Assembly (NCBI RefSeq): GCF_001411555.2
Contig: NC_049905.1
Span: 4,526,001 to 4,590,000 of the forward strand
Direction of reading: 5' to 3'
DNA length: 64,000 nt
Origin: Juglans regia
Taxonomy: Eukaryota; Streptophyta; Magnoliopsida; Fagales; Juglandaceae
A program made the translations under genes and the position numbers. A model generated the notes under the pieces. It saw nothing but the letters and a program-made list of their open reading frames with translations. It was not told the origin of the DNA and did no database searches. This document shows positions 44,863 through 58,221 of this stretch, one piece after another (position 1 is the first letter of the stretch; every line of letters starts with the position of its first letter).

Positions 44863-47800
44863 CTAGGAATGACGCCGTTTTGGATGGAACTTAGGGTTCC
44901 ATCACTTTCTCCTTTGCGCCATGCACTGTTGTTCTTCTTCCTTTTTCTTCTTTCTTCTTCTTCTACCTTATGGTTTCTTACTCTCCTAACAAATTGCCGA
45001 AACCTTTTCCTCCTTCAATCAGATCATTGCCAAGTATTGCAACTCGTGCCATTGCCACCACCTCATTTCCTCCACCTTTCCTTCACCTTTTGGCAGCTTT
45101 GTGTCATTCGATGGAGGCTCCTAAGACTTGCTGTCAAGCTGCCACTCCTCACGGCCACCACCACCTTCCACCGTGAGCAGCTCCGTGTTGACTGGTAGTG
45201 AGTTTCGAGTTGTGTTGTCCAGCTGCCGTGCCACACGTCCGCTGCATGTCTTCTTCTTCTCCACGACTTGTACTACCCTTTTTGCTTTTCTTCTACCTGT
45301 GCGACACACAGCTCCTCAAATCGCCATACTTGGTGTATTTATAGTTTGCGGGTTCCTCAATTTAATTCTTCCGAGTTCCTCATCCTCTTTCTCTCATTTA
45401 AGCTGTTTGCATCTTTTGGTGTTTTGAGTTTTGTTCTATAATTTTTGTTGGTGAATTTCACTCAGTTTCTTGGTGAAATTACTGGCTTGTAGTGAGTTGA
45501 GTTTTCCATCCACTTGTAATTTAGCCAACCCGTAGGTGGCGAAGCTCTTTTTGGGCACTGAACCGTCGTGTGCCGCCACCTTGAACAACGCCCATTTTGC
45601 ACGATCTTCAATAATTTTCCGTTTTCTTGTGTGTAATTTTGCAACGCGACTCAAGTGATTTAAATTGGCATTATAACTGTTATTTAATTGTAAACTGTTG
45701 GTTTGTTAGAAATTGGGTTTTGGACCGTTGAAGTGTTGAGTTGTAATTGTAGTTGGTGTTGGTGTTGGGCCGAATTAGAGGACGGGATTACCAGTGTAAT
45801 TGGTTGTAAACTATATTTTTTGTAATTATTGTGAATTTATAAATGAGCAATTTAATATGTATTCTAATAAACTGTTGAAATATATATTTATCGTTTCTAA
45901 TAAATTGTATTGTGAAGTCACGTTGTCTGTTTAGAATTGTGACTGAATATGTGGGAGTGTGTGTATCACGACCCCATGTCGAGATGAGACATCTCGGTGG
46001 AGCTCCTTTGGCCACTCAGGAGCTTAACAGACTAACGCGACGTCCTCTGAGTTGTTGCAGGGCGACAACGGGAACGGACGAGACGATAACGCTCTCGTAC
46101 CTATTCCATGACCTTTTGACTAGCGAGGTTAGATGATGCTTGGCCATGTACGCACTGAGCATGAAACTGGGCATCGCTCGTTACGAAATCTCATGCACGA
46201 ACGTTACCCGTAGTATGACAATGAGAGCCAAGGTGTGCGGACGATCCATAGGGGAGACTGTGATGCATGCATAATTTTATAATAATGGTTACAATTGGGC
46301 CAAAAATGGAATTTTTGGCATGAGTTATTAAAAATGTATTTTTGGGAAAAAGAATGTGATTTTATTTTCTGCATATTTGTCCGTATGAGGACGTGTGATT
46401 ATATAAATGTGTTTTAAATCTCTTGGATGTTGTTTTGATTTATTACTTGCTGAGATGTCATAATCTCATTGTGGTATTTTACCCTATGGTTCCGTCTTAT
46501 GGTGCCGTAAAGTCTGACGCAGAGTCTGAATATGAAATTGAGGGATCAGCTCCGCCGGAGGTTTGAGTTGCTGATATGTTGATAAGCGTTATGAGATTTG
46601 TTTCTCTTATGTTATTTCTTGTCTGTAAGTATCTGTCAGATGACTATATAAATATTGTATCAATATTTTACTATTTTTGAACAATTCTGGTACCTAATAA
46701 AAAAAGACATTTTTATTTTTCCGTTGCGAATATTATTTTGTACATTTATTGTATGTTGTACATACTCTGAGCATTGGTCGTTGGGGTGCGTGATCCGTGT
46801 GGTCATCATTTCGATGTCACCAACTCTACAAAAATAACACGTGGAGGTCGAGGGCGCCACAATTGGATTGTAAAATTATTTTTATTATGAAATAAATCAC
46901 ATGAACTTGTTTCAAATTGTGAGTTTATGTAATTTTTTTTTATATCTATAACACTTCTCGTATCGTGGTTAAATTTCCCACAATGTAACTCACTATAACC
47001 AGAAAAACTATTACTCATTAGAAAGTGGTTTCAAAGTAGTAATTTAAGTTACTAGGTATTATATTGTTAAAACCCCAGTCAAACAATTTTAATGATAAAA
47101 GAGTGATCGAAACCTTACTTTCACATAATTATTAGATAATAATAAAAAATTTAAATAAAGTTTACAAATTAATATTATTTAATGAGTATGTGTTTTTTTA
47201 TGTGTTTTTTTTGTTATTTTATATATATATATTTTAACAATTTTAAATATTAAAAAAATCACAACATCATTAAAAAATAGTTCCTTAATCACGAAGTAAA
47301 ATAAAAAATTATAAAAAAATGATTTTTTTTATTTTATTTCATGATTAAAGAAGTATTTTTTAATAATTTTTTTTTTTACTTTTTGATTAAAAAAGTATTT
47401 TTTTAATGATGTTCTAAATTTATTTTATTTTTTAAAAATATTTAAAAGTGTTAAAAAATTTATGTAAATAATAACTTTAAAAAAATACATAAAAAAACAC
47501 ATGTTAAAACTAACGGAAGCCCCAAGCGGTGGCCCTAGTATTGTTCAAAAATAAATTTTACAATTCAAATATATAATATAAAATCACATCAATTTATAAT
47601 TTTTTTTAATGAAAATCTATTTGAGGATAGATATTTTCCTTATTATTATATGTAATTATATATCTGGTAGGCATGTATAATAATAAATAATTGGAGAAAT
47701 TAAGTTGTTATTATTATTTTTATTCATTATAGATAATGAAGAATTTTATGCATCAATAATTATTTATTTTCATATTATATATTTATAATTTTTTTTATAG

Positions 47801-47990
47801 GATATGAAGATATTTTTCATATAAGACGTAAAATGTAAAATAATAAATAGTAATTAAAGGGATGAATTTTTTATCGATAATTACTTAAAAAAAACAAAAA
47901 CAAAAAACAAAACTTTATCTGCACATTATTCCGTATCTGAACCTCATTCTATCCGTCCAGTCTGTATTTTGTTTAAAAAAATAAAAAATA
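44863..47990. other. Repeat-like intergenic DNA, no gene supported
   Basis: 44880-45450 is pyrimidine-rich with short low-complexity ORFs. 45950-46260 is GC-richer (for example CGACCCCATGTCGAGATGAG), and with 46480-46860 it resembles LTR or gag-flanking DNA of an old retroelement, but no terminal repeats or domains can be paired. 46870-47990 is AT-rich with long A/T runs. Confidence 0.4.
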
Positions 47991-48071
47991 AAAATAAAAT
48001 ACTAAACAGTAATACCCACTGCATAATTTATGAAGGAATTCAAACACCTAATCTCTCTCTCTCAATGTCCC

Positions 48072-48080
48072 CTATAAATA
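48072..48080 (+). promoter_or_regulatory. TATA box of the MSRCFPFPPPGYEK gene
   Basis: CTATAAATA in a GC-balanced context, followed by a pyrimidine/GA-rich leader with GA runs (48170-48188, 48280-48298). The coding start is 1.4 kb further on, so the leader is long and probably spliced. Confidence 0.55.
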
Positions 48081-48104
48081 CTCACCTCGGCCGCCGAATC
48101 GTTT

Positions 48105-49506
48105 CTCCGTTTCCTACCATTGGGGGGGTGTGGGGTCTTTCTGCCGAGAGAACTCCTTCAAGAAAGCAGAGAGAGAGAGAGAGAGAGACTCCTCTCGTCC
48201 ATAATCAAACCCCCAAGAATTGAAGATCTGAATTAACTTTGTACTCTGATAGGATCACACGTACAGAAACACAGAGAAAGAAAGAGAGAGAGAGAGAGAT
48301 ACAGACACTTCGATTTGATTGTATCTCTCTTTTCCTTTATTTTCTTTTCTTTTTCTGCTGTTTTTTCTTTCCATCTGTGGGAATAAGATCTTCTCGTCAT
48401 TCTCCTTGCGCAATGTCTGCATCCTGCCCACCACTGTCATAAAAGAAACCCTCAGATTTCCTTTCTTGTTTCTCTCCTTTTTTTCCCGGGAGTTTTTCTT
48501 CTTCTCCAACATTAAAATCACTTAATTTTAATTCTAGAACGCCTGGTTTTAAATGATTGGTATTTTTTTTTTATCTTGCGTTTGGGATATTGAAGTTAGG
48601 GTTTTCTTTTTCTTTTTCTTTTTTCCTCTTCTTCTTGTATGTGGGTATTGTGCTTGACATTTTTGGTGGTTGGACTTTCTAGGGTTTGGTTACATCTTCA
48701 GTGGGAGAAAACCTAATTCTGTTCATTTTAATAAAATATTATTAGGCATACCGGCGGAGGATTAGAGATTGTATATACAAGGACTTATATTGTACAGCTT
48801 GGTTTCAATTGTTGCTGGAAGCGGGAAGTGTGGGTTCAGTGGCTTTTATTCTGAGTTTGAACATTGAATCTGCAAGATTGGATATTGGGGATTGCGTCTG
48901 AACACAAACCAATAGATGCCTTGAGTTATATATTCTTCATGGTTTTGAGGAACTGTGAATTCATCTCTATTTCAAGGTCGTGGTTAGTGTTGCATTTGTT
49001 ATATATAGGTTATCAATCTTTAGTTAGGAAATGCTCCTGATACTGGTTTTTGCTGATGGGCAGGTGATTGTATTTTATTGGCCTAGTGGGAAAGACAGGT
49101 CGACTGATTGGGAATTGCTAAATTTGTCGACAAAGCCGTTCGAGTGGACGGATCTTGATCGAATATAATCTGGCTAGAGACAGTTGAGCTGATTCAGTAT
49201 TTATTACAGTGGAGTTTTGGGCTTTTGAGTCTAGCGGTTACTTTTGTCTTGGCGGTTTGATTACTTAGTGGAGTCAGAGAAGTTCTATTGTTATAGAGGA
49301 CAGAAACATATTTTTGGTCTGCAACGGTGATTTTGAAGGGTCAAGAAAGAGCTTTTTTGAGCTGGAAATGAGTGCAGGGTCATGTTGCATGGACAGGAGC
49401 CTAGTTTCTGCTTCGTTCCGTTGTTTGAAAAACAGTCCTGGAAGCTAGGAGAAGCATTTTTTGCTGGCAAAAGTATACTATATTTTGGTTTCAAGGATCG
49501 CGTGCA
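48105..49506 (+). other. Long 5' leader region of the MSRCFPFPPPGYEK gene
   Basis: Pyrimidine- and GA-rich sequence after the TATA box, then T-rich DNA that looks like a leader intron (from about 48520). The exact splice sites are not certain. Short upstream ORFs are present. Confidence 0.4.
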
Positions 49507-52500
49507 ATGTCTCGCTGCTTTCCATTTCCACCTCCAGGATATGAAAAGAGGGCTAGAATTGATGATACAGACCTACTAACGAAGGTTTATATATCATCTT
49601 TTCTATTAACTGCCGTTGTTAGCTTGAGTTAGGTTCATTCCTCCTTGGCTCTTGCTTATATGGCTTTTATGCGTTCATGTCTGTATTGAATTGTATGATG
49701 GTATCAATACGCTTTGACACAGGAAACTTTGAATCTTTTACCAGTATGTATAGTGGAGGAAGTTTTAGAGGGATTATGGAAATACATAAAAAATTTCTGA
49801 AGACCAACTTGGAATCTGACTGGTTTAGGAAGAACAATCCTGCTTGGTTAAGCATAAACTAAAGGGTAACTTCAAGATCTTACAAATGTATCCATCTTCT
49901 TCGGAGATATGCTACCGTTGCAACATATTTAGGACCACATTTCACCAGACAATGTTTGGAAGTCCTCGTGTGTTCCATATAGGCTGGCCATCAGTGTACA
50001 TACCATTTTTTCTAACTCTTGCTTACTAATGGCTTCTCTGATGTCTATTCCTCCTTCCTGGACTGCATTATATGTTGTAACTTCGAAGTGTTTGAAGTGC
50101 TCTTCTCGATTGGAAAACAGGAAAACAAGTGTGCTGGGGCAGGATCTGTATAGTTAATATGAATAGGCATAGCCCAAGCACACAAGATGGTATGCAAAAG
50201 GTAACACCTATTTAGGAAGAATGTATAGTTAGACATGCATCCAGCACTCATGTCTAGATAGGATAGACCAAAACATATGTTTACATCGCGATGAGTTCCC
50301 TACAGCCATGTCTGACCCCACTTTGTAATATGGTTGGGAAAAGGGTTGGGTTAAAGGTCAGGAGAAACTTATAAAATTGCTCGATGATTTTCTTAAGTTT
50401 TCGTTGTCTTTACAGGCTTGTTCAAGGAAAGGTGGACGAGACAGGAGAACTTTGAATATACCTAACTTCAGCTTCTAAGAGTCTCATTTGGTATCTATCT
50501 CACAAGTATTGAGATCAGATCTACTGGTGTCCATTTTTTAAAGGGAGAAGAATTTGCAAAAGATATAATGATAAAACTTTATAATTGTTCATTCAAGGCT
50601 TTCTTGTCAGTGAAAATCTGAACAACTTAACAAGATAAAGACTGGGGATGGACTTAAAAGGTACAGAACAGACTCAAACTTTGATACCATAAATCTTAAA
50701 ATTTGCCAGAATACATAGGAATGCGGAATTTCAAGATGGAACCCCATAGTTCATGCATAGGCCACTGGCTCAAGGAGAAAAAAAGACCACTGAAAGTTTG
50801 AGCATATGGCATCATCTTAGAACTGAAGTAGATTTGAAAATCTTTAATATGTTCATCAGGTTGTTTTTTATTCTTCCATTAATGTTAGGTTATCGTGAAC
50901 GTACTAGTTAATTCGAAATTTGATGGCAATGACCAACATCATTATATTTGCTAAATATTTTTTTTATGTACTAAGAGCATTATTTTGTGTGTCAATATTA
51001 CCTGAAGTCTTGACATATAGATATCCCCTCTCCCGGCCTACCACACACGTGTTTATATTGAGAACTGTTTGACATCCTAACTAGGATAGCTGGTTTACAT
51101 TAGTACTTGGGGGAATGCCTGCGATTAATATTAATGATGATCTGCATAGCACTGGTCTCCATTGTTCATCATAGTTCTTTGTAGACTTAAAAAGCTTTGA
51201 AAATAATTTCAAGTATACTTATTATATAGGTTGGGAGCTCAGTTGATAGCATTTCCCTACTTATCATATGTTGATCGATCACATGATAGCTCATGTTTGT
51301 GCCTGCAATGGGTTGTTCCTACAGAAAGCACGAGATAAACCAGCTTTGTCCAGCTTTTAGCCTTTTCTTCTTCCTGTTCTTCAATAAAATGAAATTAAGT
51401 AGAGAAAGGAAAGTGATTGGGAGCATCGTGCATTTCTTTTATAGGACAAAAATGGGTAAAGGCAAAGTAATGGCTATTACTTACATTTCATGGAAAGACA
51501 TCCACAATGCAAGCATTATTGACAAATTTCATGTTGTGACAGAAATAGATATTTTTTCTTTGTTATCTGCAATCAGATTCTTGTTTTTAATGGTTTAATA
51601 ATTCTTATGTTCTACTTGGATGGCTCTTTACCTATCCTTGTTGGTTTTGTATAATTTTCCTTTTTGCTCTAGTTTTTTACCTAATTGGATTTTTATTTTA
51701 GGAGAAGCGCAAGGAGAAAAAGCATAAAAAGGATAAGAAGGGCAGCAGAAAGAGAGAAGGTAAAGAGAAGGACAATGAGAAAAATAAAGAAAAACATAGT
51801 GACAAGAAAGACCAAAAGCAAAAGCACAAAGACAAGTACAGGGATAGAGATAAAGTGAAAAACCTGACTTCAGATGAGAAGAGTGTCTCAGGGCAACCAG
51901 AGAGCTATAGAGGAGAGAGGCCTGCTCACAATCTGCCGAATGGTGAGATTAAACATGTGCAGGAGTTGGCCAGGAGAATCAAGGATGAAGAAAGAGCAAC
52001 CGAAAATCAAATGGTTCAGAAGATTACTGTTACAGGCCAAAGGAAATCTGAATTTCCGAGCAGGGTGGTGGAGGGCAATGTTGCCCATTGGGACGAAGGA
52101 AAAGGGAAAACTAAGGAAGAGAAAGAAAATGGCTGGAAGGCCAATGGACAAAGAAACCATGTTGATACAAAAAGTTTGGAGAATGGAATTGATGAAAACT
52201 TGTCTGTTCTGTATCACAGGAAAGTTGAAGGGATTGCGAAGCCAATGGAGAAGAATGTTGAGAAGTTAAAGGATGGGAAAGAGAAGAACAAGCACAAGAA
52301 AAGTAAGGTTGATAAACCTAGGGATAAAGATCGAGAAAAGAAAAGCAAATCAAAGGATAAGAACAGGGCAAAAGAAAAGAAAAGGGAGGAGAAAGTGAAG
52401 GAGATAAGTGAACAGAGTAAACAGCTGCCTAAATTGGAAGACAGCGACTCCCTCGATTCATGCAATGCTAAGCCATCAGACCTTCCAGGAATGATGGGGA

Positions 52501-53524
52501 AGAGTTCTTTTGGTGAGGGAAATCTTGGAAAACGTAAGGAGTTTGTCAAAAATGGGCTTACACTTGGTGAGTCCTGTCCCATATACAATTGTCACACTGC
52601 AGGACTTCTATTTTGTCTGGTGATTAGAACTACAAATTTGTCCCCCCAATAATGATAACAGAGGCTTTATAGTACTTACATGGTCCCGTAAACACCCATT
52701 ATTTGTGGGCTACTGGCGGTATATGTTTCTAATCCTTTAAAAGAGAATCTTTTTATCTAAAACTTGGTCTCCAAGTTACTAGTGTTTGGTTTTGAGCCGC
52801 TGGTCAGATAGCATAGTCACATATTTTTAATCTTTTTTAATTTTAATTTTTTTTTTTTTTTTCCGGTTGATCTTTTCTGGGAGATAAATTCTTTTGGTTC
52901 TAGATTTTAGTTTCTTACTCTTTTAAGTTTTTCACAGACAATGGTATTCGGCCTCAAAAGTTGCTGAGACCCGTCTGCTCCTCTCATCCTGTCCTGGAAA
53001 ATGGAAGGAAGTTGGAACCATGCCAAACTACCAGTCAGGTAACATGTGAGAGGCAGGGGGGTACCAATAATCTTCTTCTGGACATCAAGGAGCACAAGAG
53101 TAATGGTTTGGTAGAGCTGCAAAGACCTAATGCATGTTCAGCGAGGTCTTCATCTGCCCTAAAAGTCTATGAGAATGGTGAAGCATCTACAAAACCACCT
53201 TTGGTTGGGACACAAAGACCAAATGCATGTTCAATAAGCCCATCTCCTCCTGTACAAGTTCTTAATAATGGTGGAGCACCTACAAAATCACCACATTCGG
53301 ACTCCAAGTACCTGATTCAGATACTTTCTATACCGAAAATGGAAGAGTGGTCTGATATTGGTGACCAGGAATGGCTGTTTGGCGGCAATTGTCTACAATC
53401 AGAGAAACCAAAGGCAGGCTCTCTTAGAGGCTCTCTTCAGGTCGAAGAGGCACATGTGTGGGCAGAAGCTTTGCAGATGGGGTCTGCTGATGTTTATGCT
53501 CTGCCATATGTCATTCCATATTAA
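49507..53524 (+). CDS. Lysine-rich nuclear-type protein (MSRCFPFPPPGYEK family), 509 aa
   Basis: Three coding exons, 49507-49584, 51702-52566 and 52938-53524, give a continuous 509-aa frame with GT-AG introns. The first exon encodes the hallmark start MSRCFPFPPPGYEKRAR, then DDTDLLTK. The second is a highly charged Lys/Glu/Asp region with KHKKDKKG, KEKDNEKNKEK, KDKNRAKEKKREEK-like runs (about residues 27-75 and 190-255), probably disordered and nuclear. The third has a repeat-like QRPNACSxxxSxxxxV pattern twice (near residues 370-415) and the conserved end LIQILSIPKMEEWSDIGDQEWLFG. Plant databases name relatives vaguely (myb-like protein X and similar); the function is unknown. Exon choice rests on frame continuity and on the family's start motif. 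The 5' leader from about 48.1 kb is non-coding with upstream ATGs. Confidence 0.85.
49585..51701 (+). other. Intron of the MSRCFPFPPPGYEK gene
   Basis: 2117-bp phase-0 intron, donor AAG/GTTTAT and acceptor TATTTTAG/GAGAAG. No other gene seen inside. Confidence 0.8.
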
Positions 53525-54880
53525 TCGATGTTGGTTGAATATGACTTGGACTTTGATCGCCCCTTAGTGAGGCTCCTACTCCAAAGGGCTCTCTGCGGAT
53601 GTGTTATAGCATATGGGTTCTGGTATTCATTGGTATATATATGCATATTGTTGTGATATTTATTGCATCAAGTAAATGGTCTCCTGATTTTTTCAACACT
53701 AACAGTTTTTGTTGTATTTTTTCAGCTTGTGCTTGCTTATGAGAACTGCCTTCAGATTTCTTTTGGACGAGACGTCACCCAAGTGTGCTGGGGAGAGGAA
53801 TATGTCAATATGAAATGCTTCTATGAAAGTTTTGTTACCTTAGAGTTTGGAAATTTAATACAAGTGCGAATTGCAAGGTTACCATGGCTCTCTATCTCTC
53901 TCCCTCGTATCTATATCGGGATTTCTTTGTAATTGTTGCACTTCTATTTAAGATATAGGGTGAAAGAAAATAGGCAATTTTGGTCATTTGAGAATTTTCT
54001 TGCAGTTATACAAACAATATTGGCAATTTAGGTAACTATCAATACACAGTAACGGAGACAAATTACACCGAGGAAATGAAAAGGGAAAAAATAAATAAAA
54101 TCCTAACATGTTATGGCGTTGCTTACTCAAACACTAGGGATTGCCAGCCTGGTTTGTTTTGTGAGATGAGGTGAGATGAGTTGAGATGAAAGTTGAAAGT
54201 TGAATAAAATATTATTAGAATATATGTTTTTAATATTATTTTTATTTTGAGATTTAAAAAAGTTAAATTATTTTTTGTTTCGACCATTTGCTGACAAATA
54301 GAGTATAGCTTGAAATTGGTTGTGTATTCTGTTTCTCTGGCGGTAACATCGCACACTTCATGCCCCCTCCATTTTTGGGCTTAACGCTTAGGTGGAGAAA
54401 TATAATAATGGAATCATTGCCATTATTTCATTCCCATGCTTCAAAATGAGCCTTACATGCAAACTGAGGCAATAGTTTTTTTTCACATCAGTAATGTGTT
54501 TGATGTCTCAATAAATATGCTTGGAAATAGAGTTTTTCTTGTCTAATGAGTTGAATCGTTCCAGGGTTCTTCCTGAAAGGAATTCTACAAAATATTTATA
54601 ATGGGAACAAGGACTTGAATTGCCCTTGATAATTATCTTCTGAAGGGTCTATGAAAAGAACTTTAATGTGGAAAAATACAATAAAATTGAAGTGTCAATT
54701 CTCTCAACCAACACAACTTAAGAAAGACGGTTTGTCTTCAAGTCTTTTAGAAGATCCATCACAACTTATCAGTGTCATGCCCGCACCACTGCAATTGCAA
54801 AAACCACCCAGAACGGCAAATGAATGACAGGACCTAGAGACCCCAAAAAAACAAAAAAGGCATTTGAGAAGTTAGAATCA
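53525..54880. other. Convergent intergenic region between the lysine-rich gene and GTP cyclohydrolase
   Basis: Holds the 3' end of the upstream gene (possibly one 3'-UTR intron, GTATAT near 53633 to TTTCAG near 53725) and one end of a GAGATGAG MITE (about 54147-54285, other end missing). No gene otherwise. Confidence 0.45.
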
Positions 54881-57360
54881 TCATTCTTCAGTAGTTGAAC
54901 TGTTTGGAATACTCTGCAAAAACATAGCCCTCGCAGCAGGATCAGTCGAAAATTGACCCAATACGGCGATTGTAGCTGTACTACTTCCAAATTTCTCAAT
55001 CCCCCTAGAGATCATACAGGTATGGTTAGCCTCGACAACTACCATTACATCTCCGCCAAACAGTGATGAAACAGTCTCTGCAATCTGCCTGGTTAGTCTT
55101 TCCTGTACTTGGAGCTTGAAACCATAAAAATGTACTATTGACTGTAACAGGGATTTTCCAATGGGATTGAATCCTTCAGTGCCAAAGTATCCTATATGCA
55201 CGACACCATGAAAAGGAAGTAAATGATGTTCACACTGAGACCAGAACGACAAATTCAGCTCAGAATGGATCTGTTTTTCACACCGGGTGACTTCCCCATT
55301 AGTTTTTAGGAATTCTGTCTTCCCACAAACAAAGGCATTCAGCTTCATCTCCAATTTACTATTTTGGAAGTTCATCAGCCACTTCACAAAACGACAAGGA
55401 GTTGCTAAAAGCTCTTTCCTCGATGGGTCCTCACCCAGAGACCTCAAAATCGAAGCTACTGCAGTAACCATACCTGGATTGGCTGGTCCATTGCTGGAGG
55501 AAGTTTTCTCGCCTGAGGAAGATTGGGATGGGCACCAACATTGATCGTTTGATTCTCTTCTATGGGCTTTCTCCCCATCTATGCCTCTAAATTTCAAAAG
55601 ACCCAAAAAATCACCCCAAGATTCTGCATTTTCATTTTCAAATAACCCTGAGCCTGAACAGACCTGAAGCTTTACCCATCCTTGGTGATTGGAATCGAGA
55701 AAAACAGATTCCAAGTTAGGGAAATGGATGTGAAAACATTGGAGAATGACAGCAACACCTGCCGGTTTGATAGCATGATGCAAAGCTGAACAAACTTCGT
55801 CTGCTAGACGCTGTGGGTCTTGAAGTCGTTTCGCAAATACATCAGCTACTCGGGAAAGCTTACTTAAGCCTACAACTCGTTGACCAGAAGGGACATAACC
55901 CACATGACACCTCACCTGGAATGGAAGCAAGCACAATTCACAGTATGAGAAGAGGTCAAGATCTCGAACAATCACAAGTCCACCCACACCTCCAGCATGA
56001 CCAACTCCACCATCCAGACCAGCTTCAGGGAATAAAGCACCCTGGACAATTTCTTTCACCTTTTGTCTATAACCTAAAAACAGTTACAAAGATGTAATAT
56101 TAAGGAATAGAATTAGAAATAAATCGCTCACCCTGCAATTCATCTTAATTTTATATGAAACAAGGACAAAGCTAGTATGAATCCTGCGTGGTCCACAGCC
56201 CCCCAAAAGCCCTTATGTTCATAGAATGAGTATCCCTTCATTGCTAGCGTCAGAAAGGTGATTAAGGAAAGGTACATCGGCTTGAAGAGAAGTCAAAATA
56301 CAAGCATGTAACAATTTTTAAGCGGAAATAGCATCTACCAGATAAATAATACAAGTGGCCTAGAAATGACAATATTATACATTTCCTTGCCCAAACAATA
56401 AAGTATGAGCATTCTAGGCTGGCATGCACCAAAGAAATAATAAGCACCTTGTAGCAATCCAGTTAATTCCATTCTGTTGGGAAGAAGTCGTGAAGTAAAG
56501 CTGAATAGAGGGGCAAGAAATAATATGAATTTTTGGGTGGGATAATGTGGTAGAATACGGTATAACTTTCTTCTTTAATAAGTAATAAAATTCTTATTTA
56601 AAAATATCATACACGATTAGTGGATGAGGGAACATAGAATTGACCCCAATTTGATTGGAATTAGGTTTAGTTGAGTTGAGTTGAGTCGCCTATATGAAAA
56701 TCTGTAAAGGATTTTTGAGGTAAAAAAATCCGTAAAAAAACCTGTAAGAGCATAGAGTCATAGACTCCTATCACCATTTCCCAAAGTCAACATTTTTCAG
56801 TAACAGACAGACAAAGACAGCAATCATTTAGGTATCAACAAGCGTTTAAATTATTAGTGTTGAAGATGCTAATCGTTAACAATCTATGATTATTATACAC
56901 AAGCCTCCCAACTACACTAATCCGAAGAAACTAAACTAAGACAAGCCTGTCTAAATCAGCCCAACAACAAAACTGACAACTAAACCTATTCATATAGTTC
57001 ATTACACGGGATAATACGTCAAAATGAGAAGATCCAAGAGAAATAAAACAGGGAAAATAAAATTATCTTTCCTACTGGAATTAATTAATTATCAGTTGTG
57101 AATATAGACACGGTTAAACAATGTGAAGGCAAAAGAAAAAAAGCACCTCTAGTTCCTTCTCGAAGGGCCTTGGCGACGCGAAGAGGGGTCTTCTTGATAC
57201 CTTCTCTATCAACATCCTCCCCTAAACCCCGCAACAAAATTTTTACAGCGTCCTTAATGGCTAGAGTCTCTGGCTCTTCTTCAAATCCCAGCTCAATACA
57301 ACCCGGTTTCACTTCATTCTCAAGTTCCACATCGAAGTGTCCCTGATCCAAAGCGCCCAT
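54881..57360 (-). CDS. GTP cyclohydrolase I, plant two-domain form, 468 aa
   Basis: Minus-strand gene with two exons, 57360-57147 and 56073-54881, and a 1073-bp phase-1 intron. It makes dihydroneopterin triphosphate from GTP, the first step of the pterin branch of folate synthesis, in the cytosol; no transit peptide is seen after MGALDQGHFDVE. There are two FolE-like domains in tandem (about 30-250 and 265-465). The first has CELC (116-119) where bacterial enzymes have the zinc motif CEHH, and has lost the HTCM signature. The second has CEHH (352-355), HTCMISRG (zinc Cys near 424) and the usual end. Plant enzymes of this kind carry incomplete sites in each domain and are thought to need both. 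The start is the ATG before GALDQGH. An in-frame ATG lies upstream, but the extra residues (MLKFGIWVCVICGLS) are not family-like. Confidence 0.93.
56074..57146 (-). other. Intron of GTP cyclohydrolase I
   Basis: Donor ACTAGAG/GTGCTT at 57146, acceptor TTTTTAG/GTTATAG at 56074. It splits a glycine codon (Gly72). AT-rich, without other genes. Confidence 0.85.
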
Positions 57361-57589
57361 TGATAGACCACAAATAACACAAACCCAGATACCAAATTTC
57401 AACAAACGAACTGAAATATATCTTCCCGGTAATCAATAGCCGGCAATGAACCAGGAAGAAAATTCAAAACCGGATGCACCCGGATGAAGAACAAAAGCGA
57501 AACTAAAAAGGGTCACAAAACACCAAAAGGAGACGTATAAATCAATCAAAAATTTGAATTTGGGGCACCAAGAATATAAATCAAACCCG

Positions 57590-57610
57590 CAAAAAAAAAA
57601 AAAAAAAAAA
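57590..57610. repeat. Poly(A) run of about 21 upstream of GTP cyclohydrolase I
   Basis: Homopolymer tract (poly(T) on the coding strand) 230-250 bases upstream of the start codon. Confidence 0.8.
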
Positions 57611-57775
57611 CCAAAACCCAATAAAGAACCAATAAGAATACTCAAAATGTAAGCCTATCCGTATAAAAAAATTCAAAACGTAGCAGACATCTGGATTCGA
57701 ATTACCACTTCAAGTTGCTACCCGTATAAAATAACTCCAATAAATAAAGAATACCCAAAACCTAAGAAAGATGTT

Positions 57776-57794
57776 GGGGGGGGGGGGGGGGGGG
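57776..57794. repeat. G19 tract upstream of GTP cyclohydrolase I
   Basis: Nineteen consecutive G on the plus strand (C on the gene's strand), about 420 bases before the start codon. Rare in AT-rich plant DNA and able to form a G-quadruplex. Confidence 0.85.
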
Positions 57795-58221
57795 TTGTGA
57801 TGATACAAGTTGCAACAGAGAAGAGAAACGTAGGGTTGCCGTTGATCGTTGGAATGTGTGGATTCTTAGATTTCTCTCATCGAGATGCGGCCCCACCTAC
57901 ACCCACAAGAACATTTGCTGTGTTTTGTTACTTTGTACGGGAGCGCAGGATCAGGGTCGACTACGCAAAATTGCTTTCGCTTTCCTTATTTTCTTCTGGT
58001 TCCGCTCTGATCTCAGACGTGGGTTGGCTGTTTGGATTTGGACGCAGAGGAAAAGGGCAAATTGTGGTGGGACCCAACTACCGAGAAAAGCAGTAGGGAT
58101 GAGAATAGTACCGTCCACCCAAACCCACCCGCACCAAGGGGAAGACGATGCGGAATAAGGAATATTATATATTTTACTTCGTACAATAGCTATTGCCCGC
58201 ACGTCTCACGTTGTACAGGAG

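Noticed and set aside
44970..45176. 68-codon ORF with PFPPSIRSLPSIATRAIATT
   Set aside because: Looks a little like a plastid transit peptide, but it is low complexity, short and followed by no exon that fits.
45950..46860. GC-richer block resembling a solo LTR or gag-flanking DNA
   Set aside because: No paired LTR, target duplication or domain could be shown, so it is left as undefined repeat-like DNA.
51888..52588. Minus-strand ORFs of 109 and 124 codons
   Set aside because: Shadows of the lysine-rich coding exon: K/E codons read backward as F/L/S.
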